From positions 1 to 64,000 of the forward strand of contig NZ_QXCP01000006.1 of assembly GCF_003711805.1 (NCBI RefSeq): 64,000 bases of DNA. Reading direction: 5' to 3'. Every line of letters begins with the position of its first letter. Within the stretch, counting starts at the first letter, position 1. This DNA is from Brachybacterium sp. EE-P12. Its GTDB lineage: Bacteria; Actinomycetota; Actinomycetes; Actinomycetales; Dermabacteraceae. This document shows, piece after piece, positions 1 to 8,070 of the stretch. Position numbers and translations under genes: made by a program. The notes under the pieces were generated by a model. That model ran no database searches. It was not told the DNA's origin and was given only the letters and a program-made list of their open reading frames with translations.

Positions 1-153
1 CACCACCCAGACCAGACACCACCGACCCCCGACCAGGCGCCGAGCCCACCACCGAGCGAGCCACCACCCACAGGACCGCCGCCGACGGAGCCACCGCCCG
101 CCGCGAGGACACCGACCGATCCACCACCCACGCAGTCCCCGCAGCCGCGGTGA
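1..153 (+). CDS. C-terminal tail of a proline-rich protein (partial)
   Basis: The first reading frame is open from the window edge to a TGA at 151-153. It encodes about 50 residues that are almost entirely Pro, Thr, Ser, Glu and Asp, with repeated PPPT/PPPS motifs. Such tails are usual in cell-wall or membrane-anchored actinobacterial proteins. The globular part and start lie outside the window, so no function can be given. A strong terminator hairpin follows 45 bases later, which supports this frame as the real 3' end of a gene. Because the composition is so biased, the other frames are also open here and the call is moderate. Confidence 0.5.
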   Translation, partial: HHPDQTPPTPDQAPSPPPSEPPPTGPPPTEPPPAARTPTDPPPTQSPQPR

Positions 154-197
154 GCCCTGCCGCGCCATCGCACTCTGCTGGAACTCATCCGGGACAC

Positions 198-233
198 GAA
201 GAAGCCCCACCGGCTGACCGGTGGGGCTTCTTC
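198..233. terminator. Strong hairpin terminator
   Basis: A 14-bp perfect stem (GAAGAAGCCCCACC with GGTGGGGCTTCTTC) encloses an 8-base loop. The stem begins GAAGAA and ends TTCTTC, so each strand leaves a T-rich 3' side. It lies between the proline-rich tail and the oppositely oriented tRNA-Lys and probably terminates from both directions. Confidence 0.85.
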
Positions 234-239
234 CTCGGG

Positions 240-313
240 TGCGCCATCAGGGACTCGAACCCCGGACCCGCTGATTAAGAGTCAGCTGCTCTAACCAACT
301 GAGCTAATGGCGC
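240..313 (-). tRNA. tRNA-Lys (anticodon CTT)
   Basis: On the minus strand the acceptor GCGCCAT pairs with ATGGCGC, followed by discriminator A. The D-arm AGCTCAGTTGGTTAGAGC, anticodon loop CTCTTAA (anticodon CTT) and T-arm GGGTTCGAGTCCC are all present. CCA is not encoded. Confidence 0.95.
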
Positions 314-465
314 CGACGAAGAAGAACTTTACCCCGGCGCCGTCCGCTGTCCAACTCGAGAGGCCCTCCTGTGAGCGAGCGAACAGAACAGGCTGTTCGG
401 GAGCTTCCGGCACGCTGAGCCGACCCGCAGGACGAGGCAGGCTCGGGTGAGAACTTTGAGCCGGG

Positions 466-1239
466 TCAGGCGAAGCGCTGCACGGCGACGGGATGGGCCG
501 CGACGAGCTCGCGGACCTCCTCGTCCTCGGGATCGGCGAGGACCTCGGAGAGCGGGCCGCGAGCGAGGATCCGCCCGCGGCCCAGCACGGCGATCTCTGG
601 ACACAGCCGCTGCAGCAGCTCGAGGTCGTGCGAGGCGATCAGCGCGCCGATGCCGAGACGCTCGATGGTCGCCCCGAGGGACCGGGCCAGCCGCATGCGC
701 GTGTGGGGATCCACGGCGGTCAGCGGCTCGTCGAGCACGAGCAGCTCGGGACGGGTGGACAGCGCGGTCGCGAGCGCGACACGCTGGATCTCACCGCCGG
801 AGAGGGTGCGCATCGTGCGCGGCAGGAAGCGCTCCTCGAGGCCGACGGAGGCGAGCATCTCGGCGGGGGAGACGGAATGGGTGCGACCGCCCTTGCGGGC
901 CTCTTTCGCCGCGAGCGCGAGGCGCGAGCCGACGGTCTCCCGTGGATCGGTGATGGTCATCGCGTACTGGGAGACCACCCGGACGGCGGCGCGGAAGCGG
1001 CGCTTGTCCTTGCCACGCAGCTTCGTCACGTCACGTCCCTCCCAGGTGACACGCCCGGAGGAGGGGCGGTGCTCTCCGGCGAGCGTCTCCAGCAGCGTCG
1101 TCTTCCCGGCACCCGAGGCGCCGAGCAGGCCCAGCGGGGCCTGACCGGCGCGGAGCTCGAGGTCGACCCCCTCGAGCACGGCCGCGCCGGGATATCCGGC
1201 GTGCAGGGCGGTGGCGGTGAGGGAGGTCGGAGCAGGCAT
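466..1239 (-). CDS. ABC transporter ATP-binding protein
   Basis: This is a 257-residue single ABC ATPase domain that powers transport of an unidentified substrate. Walker A is GASGAGKTT, the signature is LSGGEIQR, Walker B is LLVLDEPLTAVD and the H-loop is in IASHDLE. The start is the ATG at 1239 (MPAPTSL), since an upstream extension would be Arg/Pro-rich and unlike the family. The sequence resembles one half of an oligopeptide/nickel-type (DppD/DppF-like) ATPase. No permease or binding-protein gene is adjacent, so the transport partner is unknown. It lies 115 bp downstream of, and on the same strand as, the STAS-TetR regulator, which may control it. Confidence 0.85.
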   Translation of the reverse strand: MPAPTSLTATALHAGYPGAAVLEGVDLELRAGQAPLGLLGASGAGKTTLLETLAGEHRPSSGRVTWEGRDVTKLRGKDKRRFRAAVRVVSQYAMTITDPRETVGSRLALAAKEARKGGRTHSVSPAEMLASVGLEERFLPRTMRTLSGGEIQRVALATALSTRPELLVLDEPLTAVDPHTRMRLARSLGATIERLGIGALIASHDLELLQRLCPEIAVLGRGRILARGPLSEVLADPEDEEVRELVAAHPVAVQRFA

Positions 1240-1354
1240 CAGGGTCTTTCTCGCGGAGGGGGCGGGCAGGAGCACTCTAGCCAGCCCGACTGGAACGCGC
1301 CCGGGAAGGCCGCCGGGGCGTGCCGCGAGGCGGGACCGGCGATGGTCCGCCATA

Positions 1355-2395
1355 TCAGCGCACGGCGTCCTTCGACAGGAGCGAGCCCATCATCCGGACG
1401 AGCTCCTGGGCGGGGCCGTCGTCGTGGCTCGGGCCCTGCATGGCCCGCACCGTCCTTTCGCGGACGGCGAGGTTCAGCACGAGTGCGAGCAGCGCCCTGC
1501 CGCCGAAGCCGGGATCGAGGCCCTTGCGCAGCCTCCCCTGCTCGCCGTAGGCGGTGAAGCACTGTTCGAAGATGTTCTCGTGGACTCGCCGCAGCCGGGC
1601 CATGCGGAAGCGGCCCGGATGGTCGCCGCTGACTGATTCGGCGGCGAGAGTGGACAGCAGCCGGATGGGCAGGGTGCCGGGATGCCAGGTCGTGGCGAGC
1701 TCCTGCATGAGCGCCTCGGGCTCGACGCGCAGCCGCTCGACCTCGTCGAGAGCCCGCTGCGCACGGTCCTCGAGGGTGTCGATGACCGCGTGGAGCAGGC
1801 TGTCCTTCGAGGGGAAATGGTGCATGAGCCCCGGATGGGAGATCCCGATGTGGCCGGCGATGTCGCGCAGACTCGCTCCGTGGTAGCCGTGCTCGGCGAA
1901 CATCTCGGCGGCGCCGGTGAGGACCTCCTCCCGTCGGCTGCGCGGCGCGACGCCCCGACGGGCGCGCTCGGTGAGGATCGTCGTGCTCTCCGCTCCGGAC
2001 GGCAGCTGTCGGGGAGCGTCGGACCCGGTCGTCGCAGGGGCGTCGGAGCGGTGGAGGAGTCGCAGCGGCGGCGAGTCCGAGCCGTCTGCCCTCGGCGCGG
2101 AGGAGCTGAGCGGGCACGGCGGGAGCGTCTCAGGTGCCTTGATGCTCAGGGGCACCGTCTGTTCGGGATCGGCGAGGTGGATCGCCTGGCGCAGCGGGAG
2201 GAGCCCGTCGACGTCGATGTGCTGGGTGTCCAGGAGGTCGAGGGTGATGCGCGGGGAGGGGTCGAGGCTCCGGGCCTGAGCCACGACGGGGAGCAGGGAG
2301 AGATAGGTCTGGGCGGTGAGGCAGCCCGCGATGGCCAGGACGACCTCGTGGAGGTCCAGATCGACGTGGACCGTCACGGAGAGGGAGTGAGGCAT
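1355..2395 (-). CDS. TetR-family regulator with N-terminal STAS-like domain
   Basis: The 346-residue protein has two parts. Residues 1-95 look like a STAS/anti-sigma-antagonist fold: alternating hydrophobic strands, ITLDLLDTQHIDVDGLLPLR resembling the DLs...iDs.Gl..L signature, with Asp-Val-Asp-Gly in place of Asp-Ser-x-Gly. A Ser/Pro/Thr-rich linker follows. Residues about 150-205 form a classic TetR HTH (REEVLTGAAEMFAEHGYHGA, then LRDIAGHIGISHPGLMHHFPSK) with an all-helical ligand domain after it. TetR proteins normally have about 200 residues. The HTH is nearly identical to that of the regulator at 8,071-8,844, so the two are paralogues and only this one carries the STAS part. No good ribosome-binding site precedes the ATG, so a leaderless or different start is possible. 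Confidence 0.8.
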   Translation of the reverse strand: MPHSLSVTVHVDLDLHEVVLAIAGCLTAQTYLSLLPVVAQARSLDPSPRITLDLLDTQHIDVDGLLPLRQAIHLADPEQTVPLSIKAPETLPPCPLSSSAPRADGSDSPPLRLLHRSDAPATTGSDAPRQLPSGAESTTILTERARRGVAPRSRREEVLTGAAEMFAEHGYHGASLRDIAGHIGISHPGLMHHFPSKDSLLHAVIDTLEDRAQRALDEVERLRVEPEALMQELATTWHPGTLPIRLLSTLAAESVSGDHPGRFRMARLRRVHENIFEQCFTAYGEQGRLRKGLDPGFGGRALLALVLNLAVRERTVRAMQGPSHDDGPAQELVRMMGSLLSKDAVR

Positions 2396-2481
2396 GAGAG
2401 GAGGCCGTTTCGTGCACGATGGCGAAGAGGCCTCCTGCTAGACCTCACCCGGAGCGTAGCCCACCCGGGGGCGGATCGCTC

Positions 2482-3216
2482 CTACGTCTCGAACGACGTC
2501 GTCGAGGGCGCAGTGCTGACCGAGGCGACGAGCTCCGCCGCCAGGTCGCGCAGCTTGACGTTGCGATGGTTCGAGGCTCGCTTGAGGATCTCGACGGCCT
2601 CCTCCTGACCGCACCGGTTGCGGCCCATGAGGATCCCCACCGCGAGGTCGATCACGGTGCGGGACTTCATCGCCGCGCGCAGGTCCCTGGCCGTATCGGA
2701 GTGCAGGGCCTGACGCACCGCGAGACGCAGCGCGCTCGAGGCCTGGTCGACGTGGAGCACGATCGACTCGACCGTGCTCGGGTCGAAGTCGTGGGGCGTG
2801 GCGGAGTACACGTTCAGGCCGGCCTTCGCCTCGTCGTCGAGGCGGAAGGGGAGGCCGAGCACGGCGCGGACCCCCTGCTCCTGGGCGGCGGCGGCGTACT
2901 CGGGCCAGCGGCCGTCGCTGCGCAGATCTCCTGCCCGGATCACGGTGTCCGCCCGGATCGCGCTCATGCACGGCCCGTCGGTGAAGCTGTTCTGCAGCTC
3001 GTCGAGGGCCAGCGCCTGGGGGCTCGACGAGGCGGCGGTGGCCGCCTTGCGATCTCTCAGCAGACTCACCGCGCACCAGCGGTCCGGACCGCCCAGCGAG
3101 AGCTGCCGTGCGAGCAGATCGGTGAAGTCCTGGAGGAACTCCTGGATGTCGTCGCTCTCGAGCAGGAGAGTCTGCATCGTGGCCAGGGAGAGGTGGTCCT
3201 CGGCGTGGTCGAGCAT
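2482..3216 (-). CDS. GAF and ANTAR domain transcription antitermination regulator
   Basis: This 244-residue protein has an N-terminal GAF-type sensor (about 15-165; WCAVSLLRDRKAATAASSSP, FTDGPCMSAIRADTVI, VLGLPFRLDDEAKAGLNVYS) and a C-terminal ANTAR three-helix RNA-binding domain (about 180-235; IDLAVGILMGRNRCGQEEAV followed by EILKRASNHRNVKLRDLA). ANTAR proteins bind paired hexaloop hairpins in nascent RNA and prevent termination. In actinobacteria the GAF-ANTAR pairing is common and is thought to respond to small molecules or stress. The gene begins 15 bp downstream of the stop of the small helical protein at 3,232-3,474, so the two are probably co-transcribed. The signal and target are unknown. 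Confidence 0.9.
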   Translation of the reverse strand: MLDHAEDHLSLATMQTLLLESDDIQEFLQDFTDLLARQLSLGGPDRWCAVSLLRDRKAATAASSSPQALALDELQNSFTDGPCMSAIRADTVIRAGDLRSDGRWPEYAAAAQEQGVRAVLGLPFRLDDEAKAGLNVYSATPHDFDPSTVESIVLHVDQASSALRLAVRQALHSDTARDLRAAMKSRTVIDLAVGILMGRNRCGQEEAVEILKRASNHRNVKLRDLAAELVASVSTAPSTTSFET

Positions 3217-3231
3217 GGCTGGGTGGGCGCG

Positions 3232-3474
3232 TCAGCGGGCGCCGAGACGCCTGGCGAGCAGGTCCTTGGCGAGCTCCGCCCCCTTCGTGCTGTCGCTCTG
3301 CGCCTTGCCGAACAGGTCGGCGAGCTCGGTGTCGCCGGCCTCCTCCGCGTCGGCGCGGTAGGTCTCCAGCCGCAGGGCGTTGGACAGGCACTGCTCCGCG
3401 AACCAGATCAGGTCGTAGTTCTCGTCCTTCGTCCCGGTGATCCGTCCACCGTCGTCGGCGTGGTTCATCATCAT
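3232..3474 (-). CDS. Small helical protein upstream of the ANTAR regulator
   Basis: About 80 residues, mostly helical and acidic (YDLIWFAEQCLSNALRLETY, then ADAEEAGDTELADLFGKAQS), looking like a short helical-bundle protein. The pattern resembles ferritin-like or DUF-type helical proteins often found near ANTAR regulators, but I do not recognise the family. Three consecutive ATGs (3474, 3471, 3468) follow a GGAGAGAGGG ribosome-binding site, so any of them may be used. Co-directional and 15 bp from the next gene suggests an operon and a possible role in the same stress response. That role is inference only. Confidence 0.7.
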   Translation of the reverse strand: MMMNHADDGGRITGTKDENYDLIWFAEQCLSNALRLETYRADAEEAGDTELADLFGKAQSDSTKGAELAKDLLARRLGAR

Positions 3475-3743
3475 CCCTCTCTCCGGTCGTCCGTCGATCG
3501 ATCGTGCGGCGCCGTCGTCAGGACTGCGCCTGCACAGCCCATCCCATGCCCCGTCGTCATGACGGTCAACCATGCGCGGCGCCCCTGCAGGCGGGAGGCA
3601 CGGACCGATCGGACGGCCCGGCGCGGAACGCGCTGAGTAGGGTCGGGCTCACGAGGGTGGCACCCATGAGGCATGACAGCGGTGCGGAGACGAGCGGTGC
3701 GCGGCCCTGCGCACGGAAGTCGCATGGAGACGGAGGTGGGGGC

Positions 3744-4232
3744 ATGACCGTTCCCCGACGGATGCGGAGGCTGCTGGTGGTCGCTGCGGCGACGATCCTC
3801 CTGGCCGGCTGCCAGGGCGGCTTCCCCGCGGATCCCCAGGGCACCCTGGACCGGGCCCGGGAGGGCGTGCTCCGGGTCGGTGTCAGCGAGAACCCTCCCT
3901 GGACCGACGTGGCCGACGACGGCGAGGTGAGCGGCTCCGAGGTCGATCTGCTCACCGACTACGCCGAGACGATCGATGCCGAGGTCGAATGGGTGCCGGC
4001 GGGGGAGAACACCCTGGCGGCGATGATGCGGGAGGGACAGCTCGACGTGGTCGTCGGCGGGCTCGCCTCCGACGTCCCCTGGACCTCCGAGATCGCCGCG
4101 ACGCGCCCCTACACCACGACGACCGGGCCCGACGGCGCCGAGGTGAAGATCGTCGTCGGAGTCCGGCCGGGCGAGAACGCGCTGATGACCGACATCGAGC
4201 GGTTCCTCGCCGAGCGCGGGGGCGAGCTGTGA
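3744..4232 (+). CDS. Short one-lobe family 3 solute-binding lipoprotein
   Basis: The 162-residue precursor begins with a lipoprotein signal (MRRLLVVAAATILLAGC, lipobox LAGC), so the mature protein should be anchored outside the membrane. It then follows the SBP_bac_3 pattern: VLRVGVSENPPWTDV, GSEVDLLTDYAETIDAEVEW, LAAMMREGQLDVVVGGLASD and the C-terminal VGVRPGENALMTDIERFL. Family members have about 230-260 residues in two lobes. Here most of lobe 2 is missing, yet the ends look intact. The start was chosen for its GGAGGTGGGGGC ribosome-binding site. The stop overlaps the GTG of the CDF transporter (GTGA), so the two are translationally coupled and may work together. Confidence 0.8.
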   Translation: MTVPRRMRRLLVVAAATILLAGCQGGFPADPQGTLDRAREGVLRVGVSENPPWTDVADDGEVSGSEVDLLTDYAETIDAEVEWVPAGENTLAAMMREGQLDVVVGGLASDVPWTSEIAATRPYTTTTGPDGAEVKIVVGVRPGENALMTDIERFLAERGGEL

Positions 4233-5260
4233 ACGGCTCCGAGGGCGAGGGAGGCGAGGAGGCGACGGGATCGGGGCACGACGCCTTCGGCGAGGAGCAG
4301 CGCGAGACGCTGCGGCGGGCCACGCGCCTGGAGTGGATCACGATCGCCTGGATGTCGGTGACCGTCGCCCTGGTCGCCCTGGTGGCGGGGCAGTCCCAGG
4401 CGATGCGGGCGGCCTGGGCAGAGGACGTCCTCTCCCTCCTGCCCCCGATCGCCTTCCTCGTCGCGGCGCGCCGGATCCGGAAGCGGCCCGACCGCCGTCA
4501 CCCCTATGGCTTCCATCGCTCGATCGGGGTCGCCCACCTGGTCGCCGCGATCGCGCTGCTGGCGATGGGCGGCTATCTCGCGATCGACTCGGCGATGACC
4601 CTGGTGACCGTCGAGCGGCCCCCCATCGGACTGACCGTCCTCTTCGGCCACGCGATCTGGTCCGGCTGGCTGATGGTGGCCGTGATGGTGGTGACCAGCA
4701 TCGGTCCGGTCGTCCTCGGGCGGAAGAAGCTCGCGCTCTCCGAGACGCTGCACGACAAGGTGCTGTTCGCCGATGCGGACATGGGCAAGGCGGACTGGTC
4801 CACCGCGGTCGCCACCATCGCCGGGGTGATCGGCGTGGGGCTCGGCCTCTGGTGGGCGGATGCGGCGGCCGCGCTGCTGGTCTCCGTCTCGATCCTCCGC
4901 GACGGGGTCAAGAACCTCCGCGGCTCCATAGGCGGGCTCACCGACGGCGAGGCGCGGACCTACGACGACTCCGCGCCGCATCCCCTGACGCGCCGGATCG
5001 AGGAGCGGGCGGAGGCGGAGCCGTGGGTGGGCGAGGCGTCGGCGCGAGTGCGCGATGAGGGGCACGTCTTCCACGCCGAGGTGTTCGTCGTCCCCGTCGC
5101 GGGGGCCGAGCCGACCCTCGAGCGGATCGCCGCGCTGCGCGACCGGGTCGACGAGCTCGACTGGAAGGTGCACGACGTCGTCATCGCCCCGGTCCCCGAG
5201 CTGCCGCCGACGCAGACCTTTCGGTCGACTCTGCGGACAGGCGCCGACGACAGCCCCTAG
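4229..5260 (+). CDS. CDF-family cation transporter
   Basis: This 343-residue inner-membrane protein belongs to the cation diffusion facilitator family: predicted membrane segments from about residue 35 to 235, the HPYGFHR motif after TM2, and a C-terminal cytosolic ferredoxin-like domain (GHVFHAEVFVVPVAG, VDELDWKVHDVVIA). The usual metal-site motifs are altered. TM2 carries AEDVLSLLP where Asp/His-x3-Asp is expected, and TM5 reads ADADMGKADW with Met where His is usual. The substrate may therefore differ from Zn/Mn/Fe or transport may be impaired. The GTG start overlaps the stop of the binding lipoprotein gene, implying a shared function. Confidence 0.85.
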   Translation: MNGSEGEGGEEATGSGHDAFGEEQRETLRRATRLEWITIAWMSVTVALVALVAGQSQAMRAAWAEDVLSLLPPIAFLVAARRIRKRPDRRHPYGFHRSIGVAHLVAAIALLAMGGYLAIDSAMTLVTVERPPIGLTVLFGHAIWSGWLMVAVMVVTSIGPVVLGRKKLALSETLHDKVLFADADMGKADWSTAVATIAGVIGVGLGLWWADAAAALLVSVSILRDGVKNLRGSIGGLTDGEARTYDDSAPHPLTRRIEERAEAEPWVGEASARVRDEGHVFHAEVFVVPVAGAEPTLERIAALRDRVDELDWKVHDVVIAPVPELPPTQTFRSTLRTGADDSP

Positions 5261-5299
5261 CGTGGAGCATCCACGAGATCACGACCGGAAGGCGGGATC

Positions 5300-6502
5300 A
5301 TGAGAGCAGTGACCTGGCAGGGCCCCGAGCACGTGAGCGTCGAGACCGTGCCGGACCCCGTACTCGAGCAGCCCGCCGACGCGATCGTCCGCATCACCTC
5401 CACCGCGATCTGCGGCTCCGACCTCCACCTGTACTCGGTGCTCGGACCGTTCATGAGCGCCGGTGACGTGATCGGCCACGAACCGATGGGGATCGTGGAG
5501 GAGGTCGGCTCCGAGGTGACCGGGGTGCGTCCCGGGGACCGAGTCGTCGTCCCCTTCACCATCTCCTGCGGCCGCTGCACCATGTGCAGTCAGTCGCTGC
5601 CCTCCCAGTGCGAGACCACCCAGGTGACCGAGCACGGCTCCGGGGCCGCTCTGCTGGGCTACTCGAAGCTCTACGGCCAGGTCCCCGGCGGCCAGGCCGA
5701 GCACCTCCGGGTGCCGCACGCCGACTACGGCCTGATGAAGGTCGGCACCGAGCTGCCCGACGACAACTACCTCTTCCTCAGCGACATCCTCCCCACCGCG
5801 TGGCAGGCAGTGCAGTACGCCGGGGTGCCCGCCCACCGCACCCTCGCGGTGATCGGCCTGGGGCCCGTCGGCCAGCTGTCGGCCCGGATCGGTCGCCACC
5901 TGGGAGCGCGCGTGTTCGGCATCGATCCCGTCCCCGAACGGCGGGCCATGGCCGAGCGCCACGGCATCGAGGTGCTGGACCTCGCCGAGGACACCGTCGG
6001 CGAGATCCGCGAGCGCACCCAGGGTCGAGGGCCCGACGCCGTCGTCGACGCGGTGGGCATGGAGGCCGAGGGCAGCCCGGTCGCCGGGCTCGCCCAGACC
6101 CTCGCCGGCAAGCTTCCCGATGCGGTCGCGCAGCCGCTCATGGAGCACGCCGGGGTGGACCGGCTCGCCGCCCTGCACACGGCCATCGACCTCGTGCGCC
6201 GCGGAGGGACCGTCTCCCTCTCCGGGGTCTACGGCGGCGCGGCGAGCCCCATGCCGCTGCTGACGATGTTCGACAAGCAGCTCCAGCTGCGCATGGGCCA
6301 GTGCAACGTGCGGGTCTGGACCGACACGCTGCTGCCGCTCGTCGAGGACCCGGGCGACCCGCTGGGCGTCGGCGACCTGGTCACCCATCGGCTCCCCCTG
6401 GACGAGGCGGCCGTCGGCTACGACCTCTTCCAGCGCAAGCACGACGGCTGCATCAAGGTCGTCCTCGACCCGACGATCGCCGCCGCCCCGACCACTGCCT
6501 GA
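5300..6502 (+). CDS. Zinc-dependent alcohol dehydrogenase (MDR superfamily)
   Basis: This 400-residue medium-chain dehydrogenase resembles the formaldehyde-dehydrogenase-like branch. The catalytic zinc residues appear in AICGSDLH and GHEPMG. The structural zinc cysteines cluster in CGRCTMCSQSLPSQC. The Rossmann fold starts at LAVIGLGPVGQ, with an acidic residue (GIDPV) suggesting NAD+. An insertion around 255-285 (LAQTLAGKLPDAVAQPLMEH) is typical of the 390-400-residue subgroup. It would oxidise an alcohol or aldehyde hydrate in the cytosol; the substrate is unknown. It heads an apparent co-directional set with the SDR (60-bp gap) and the isochorismatase-fold hydrolase. Confidence 0.9.
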   Translation: MRAVTWQGPEHVSVETVPDPVLEQPADAIVRITSTAICGSDLHLYSVLGPFMSAGDVIGHEPMGIVEEVGSEVTGVRPGDRVVVPFTISCGRCTMCSQSLPSQCETTQVTEHGSGAALLGYSKLYGQVPGGQAEHLRVPHADYGLMKVGTELPDDNYLFLSDILPTAWQAVQYAGVPAHRTLAVIGLGPVGQLSARIGRHLGARVFGIDPVPERRAMAERHGIEVLDLAEDTVGEIRERTQGRGPDAVVDAVGMEAEGSPVAGLAQTLAGKLPDAVAQPLMEHAGVDRLAALHTAIDLVRRGGTVSLSGVYGGAASPMPLLTMFDKQLQLRMGQCNVRVWTDTLLPLVEDPGDPLGVGDLVTHRLPLDEAAVGYDLFQRKHDGCIKVVLDPTIAAAPTTA

Positions 6503-6562
6503 ACCGTCCCCAGCGCACCGCTGCGGAGACCCGCCCCCGACACCGAACCGAGGAGAGTAGCC

Positions 6563-7456
6563 ATGACAGACCAGCTCACCTTCACGAACCCCGTCACCCG
6601 CTTCCCCGACATCACCCCGCCGCGGCAGGACCAGCCCGAGCCCGGCCTGGACGCCGAGCTCATCCCCGGCACCGACCGCGGCGAGCAGTCGTACCGCGGA
6701 ACCGGCCGCCTCGAGGGCCGCCGCGCGCTGATCACCGGCGCCGATTCCGGCATCGGCGCAGCGGTCGCGATCGCCTTCGCCCGCGAGGGCGCGGACGTCG
6801 CGCTGAACTACCTCCCCCAGGAAGAGGAGGACGCCCAGCACGTCGCGGGCATCATCCGGGAGGCGGGGCGCACCGCCGTGCTGCTGCCCGGCGACCTGGC
6901 CGACGCGGACTTCTGCCGCCGGCTCGTCGAGGAGGCCGTGGACGGGCTCGGCGGTCTCGACGCGCTCGTGAACAACGCCGGTCGGCAGATCGCGGTCGAG
7001 TCGCTCGAGGAGATCGACGACCAGCAGTGGGTGAACACCTACGCGGTGAACATCCACGCGATGTTCCGCATCACCCAGGCCGCTCTGAAGCACCTCCCCG
7101 CCGGTGCCACGATCGTGAACTCCACCTCGATCCAGGCCTACGACCCCTCGCCCACGCTCGTGGACTACGCCTCGACCAAGGCGGCCATCAACAACTTCAC
7201 CAAGGGGCTCGCCCAGCAGCTCGCCCCGCGCGGCATCCGGGTCAACGCGGTCGCGCCGGGTCCGATCTGGACTCCGCTGCAGGTCTCCGACGGACAGCCC
7301 AAGGAGGCGCTGCCCGAGTTCGGCAAGAGCACGCCGCTCGGCCGCGCCGGCCAGCCCACCGAGCTCGCCCCGGCCTACGTGTTCCTCACGTCCTCCGAGT
7401 CCAGCTATGTGCTCGGGGAGACCCTCGCCGTCACGGGAGGGAGCCCGACCCCGTGA
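6563..7456 (+). CDS. SDR-family aldehyde/sugar oxidoreductase (YghA-like)
   Basis: A 297-residue classical SDR with an N-terminal extension of about 45 residues (FPDITPPRQDQPEPGLDAEL), typical of YghA-like NAD(P)-dependent aldehyde reductases and general-stress dehydrogenases. The cofactor motif is TGADSGIGAA, then NNAG, the catalytic Ser in STSIQAYDPS, and YASTK (YxxxK). The C-terminal YVLGETLAVTGG is conventional. A GAGGAGAG ribosome-binding site precedes the ATG. The gene sits between the alcohol dehydrogenase and a coupled hydrolase, suggesting a detoxification or stress operon. The substrate is unknown. Confidence 0.9.
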   Translation: MTDQLTFTNPVTRFPDITPPRQDQPEPGLDAELIPGTDRGEQSYRGTGRLEGRRALITGADSGIGAAVAIAFAREGADVALNYLPQEEEDAQHVAGIIREAGRTAVLLPGDLADADFCRRLVEEAVDGLGGLDALVNNAGRQIAVESLEEIDDQQWVNTYAVNIHAMFRITQAALKHLPAGATIVNSTSIQAYDPSPTLVDYASTKAAINNFTKGLAQQLAPRGIRVNAVAPGPIWTPLQVSDGQPKEALPEFGKSTPLGRAGQPTELAPAYVFLTSSESSYVLGETLAVTGGSPTP

Positions 7457-8052
7457 ACGCCGAGCAGCCGACGCGCCTCGAGGAGCCGGGGCCGGCGCCG
7501 CGCACAGCGCTGCTGCTCATCGACCTGCAGGAGGCCTTCTTCGAGGACCCCGCCCTCGCGGCCGCCCGTGCCGACGTGCTCGCTGCGGTGCAGGCGCTGG
7601 CCGGAGGAGCCCGCAGGGCGGGGGCGCCGATCCTGCTGATCACGACCGAGCACAGCCGCGACCGCTCCACCTGGACGCTCAGCATGCTCGAGGACGACCA
7701 GGGCTACCTGTTCCACGGCGATCCGAGCACCGCCGTGGTGCACGAGCTGGACACCACGGGGATGACCAGGATCGAGAAGACCCGTGACAGCGCCTGGTTC
7801 GGCACGGACCTGTCCCTGCGGCTGCGGAACCTGGGGGTGAGCCGGGTTCTGATCGCCGGCGTCTCCACCCATGCCTGCATCGCGCAGACCGCCCGGGACG
7901 CCTACGCCCACAACGTCCGCGCCGCTGTGGTCCGGGACGCGATCGCCGACGAGCGGGCCGAGCACATGCGCACCGTGCTCGAGCTCCTGGTCGAGGACCG
8001 GCAGGCCGAGCTCGTGACGGTCGAGGAAGCCTTCGCGCGTCTGGGGGCGTGA
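7453..8052 (+). CDS. Isochorismatase-family cysteine hydrolase
   Basis: This 199-residue protein has the complete catalytic triad of the isochorismatase-like hydrolases: Asp in ALLLIDLQEAF, Lys in RIEKTRDSAWF and Cys in GVSTHACIAQTARDAY, with the conserved cis-peptide segment IAGVSTHAC. Members hydrolyse amides or esters such as nicotinamide, ureidoacrylate or isochorismate; the substrate cannot be told here. The GTG start overlaps the stop of the SDR gene (GTGA) after a GGGAGGGA ribosome-binding site, so the two are translationally coupled. The oppositely oriented TetR gene begins its 3' end 18 bp away. Confidence 0.9.
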   Translation: MNAEQPTRLEEPGPAPRTALLLIDLQEAFFEDPALAAARADVLAAVQALAGGARRAGAPILLITTEHSRDRSTWTLSMLEDDQGYLFHGDPSTAVVHELDTTGMTRIEKTRDSAWFGTDLSLRLRNLGVSRVLIAGVSTHACIAQTARDAYAHNVRAAVVRDAIADERAEHMRTVLELLVEDRQAELVTVEEAFARLGA

Positions 8053-8070
8053 GCGCCGCGAGGCCCTGCC

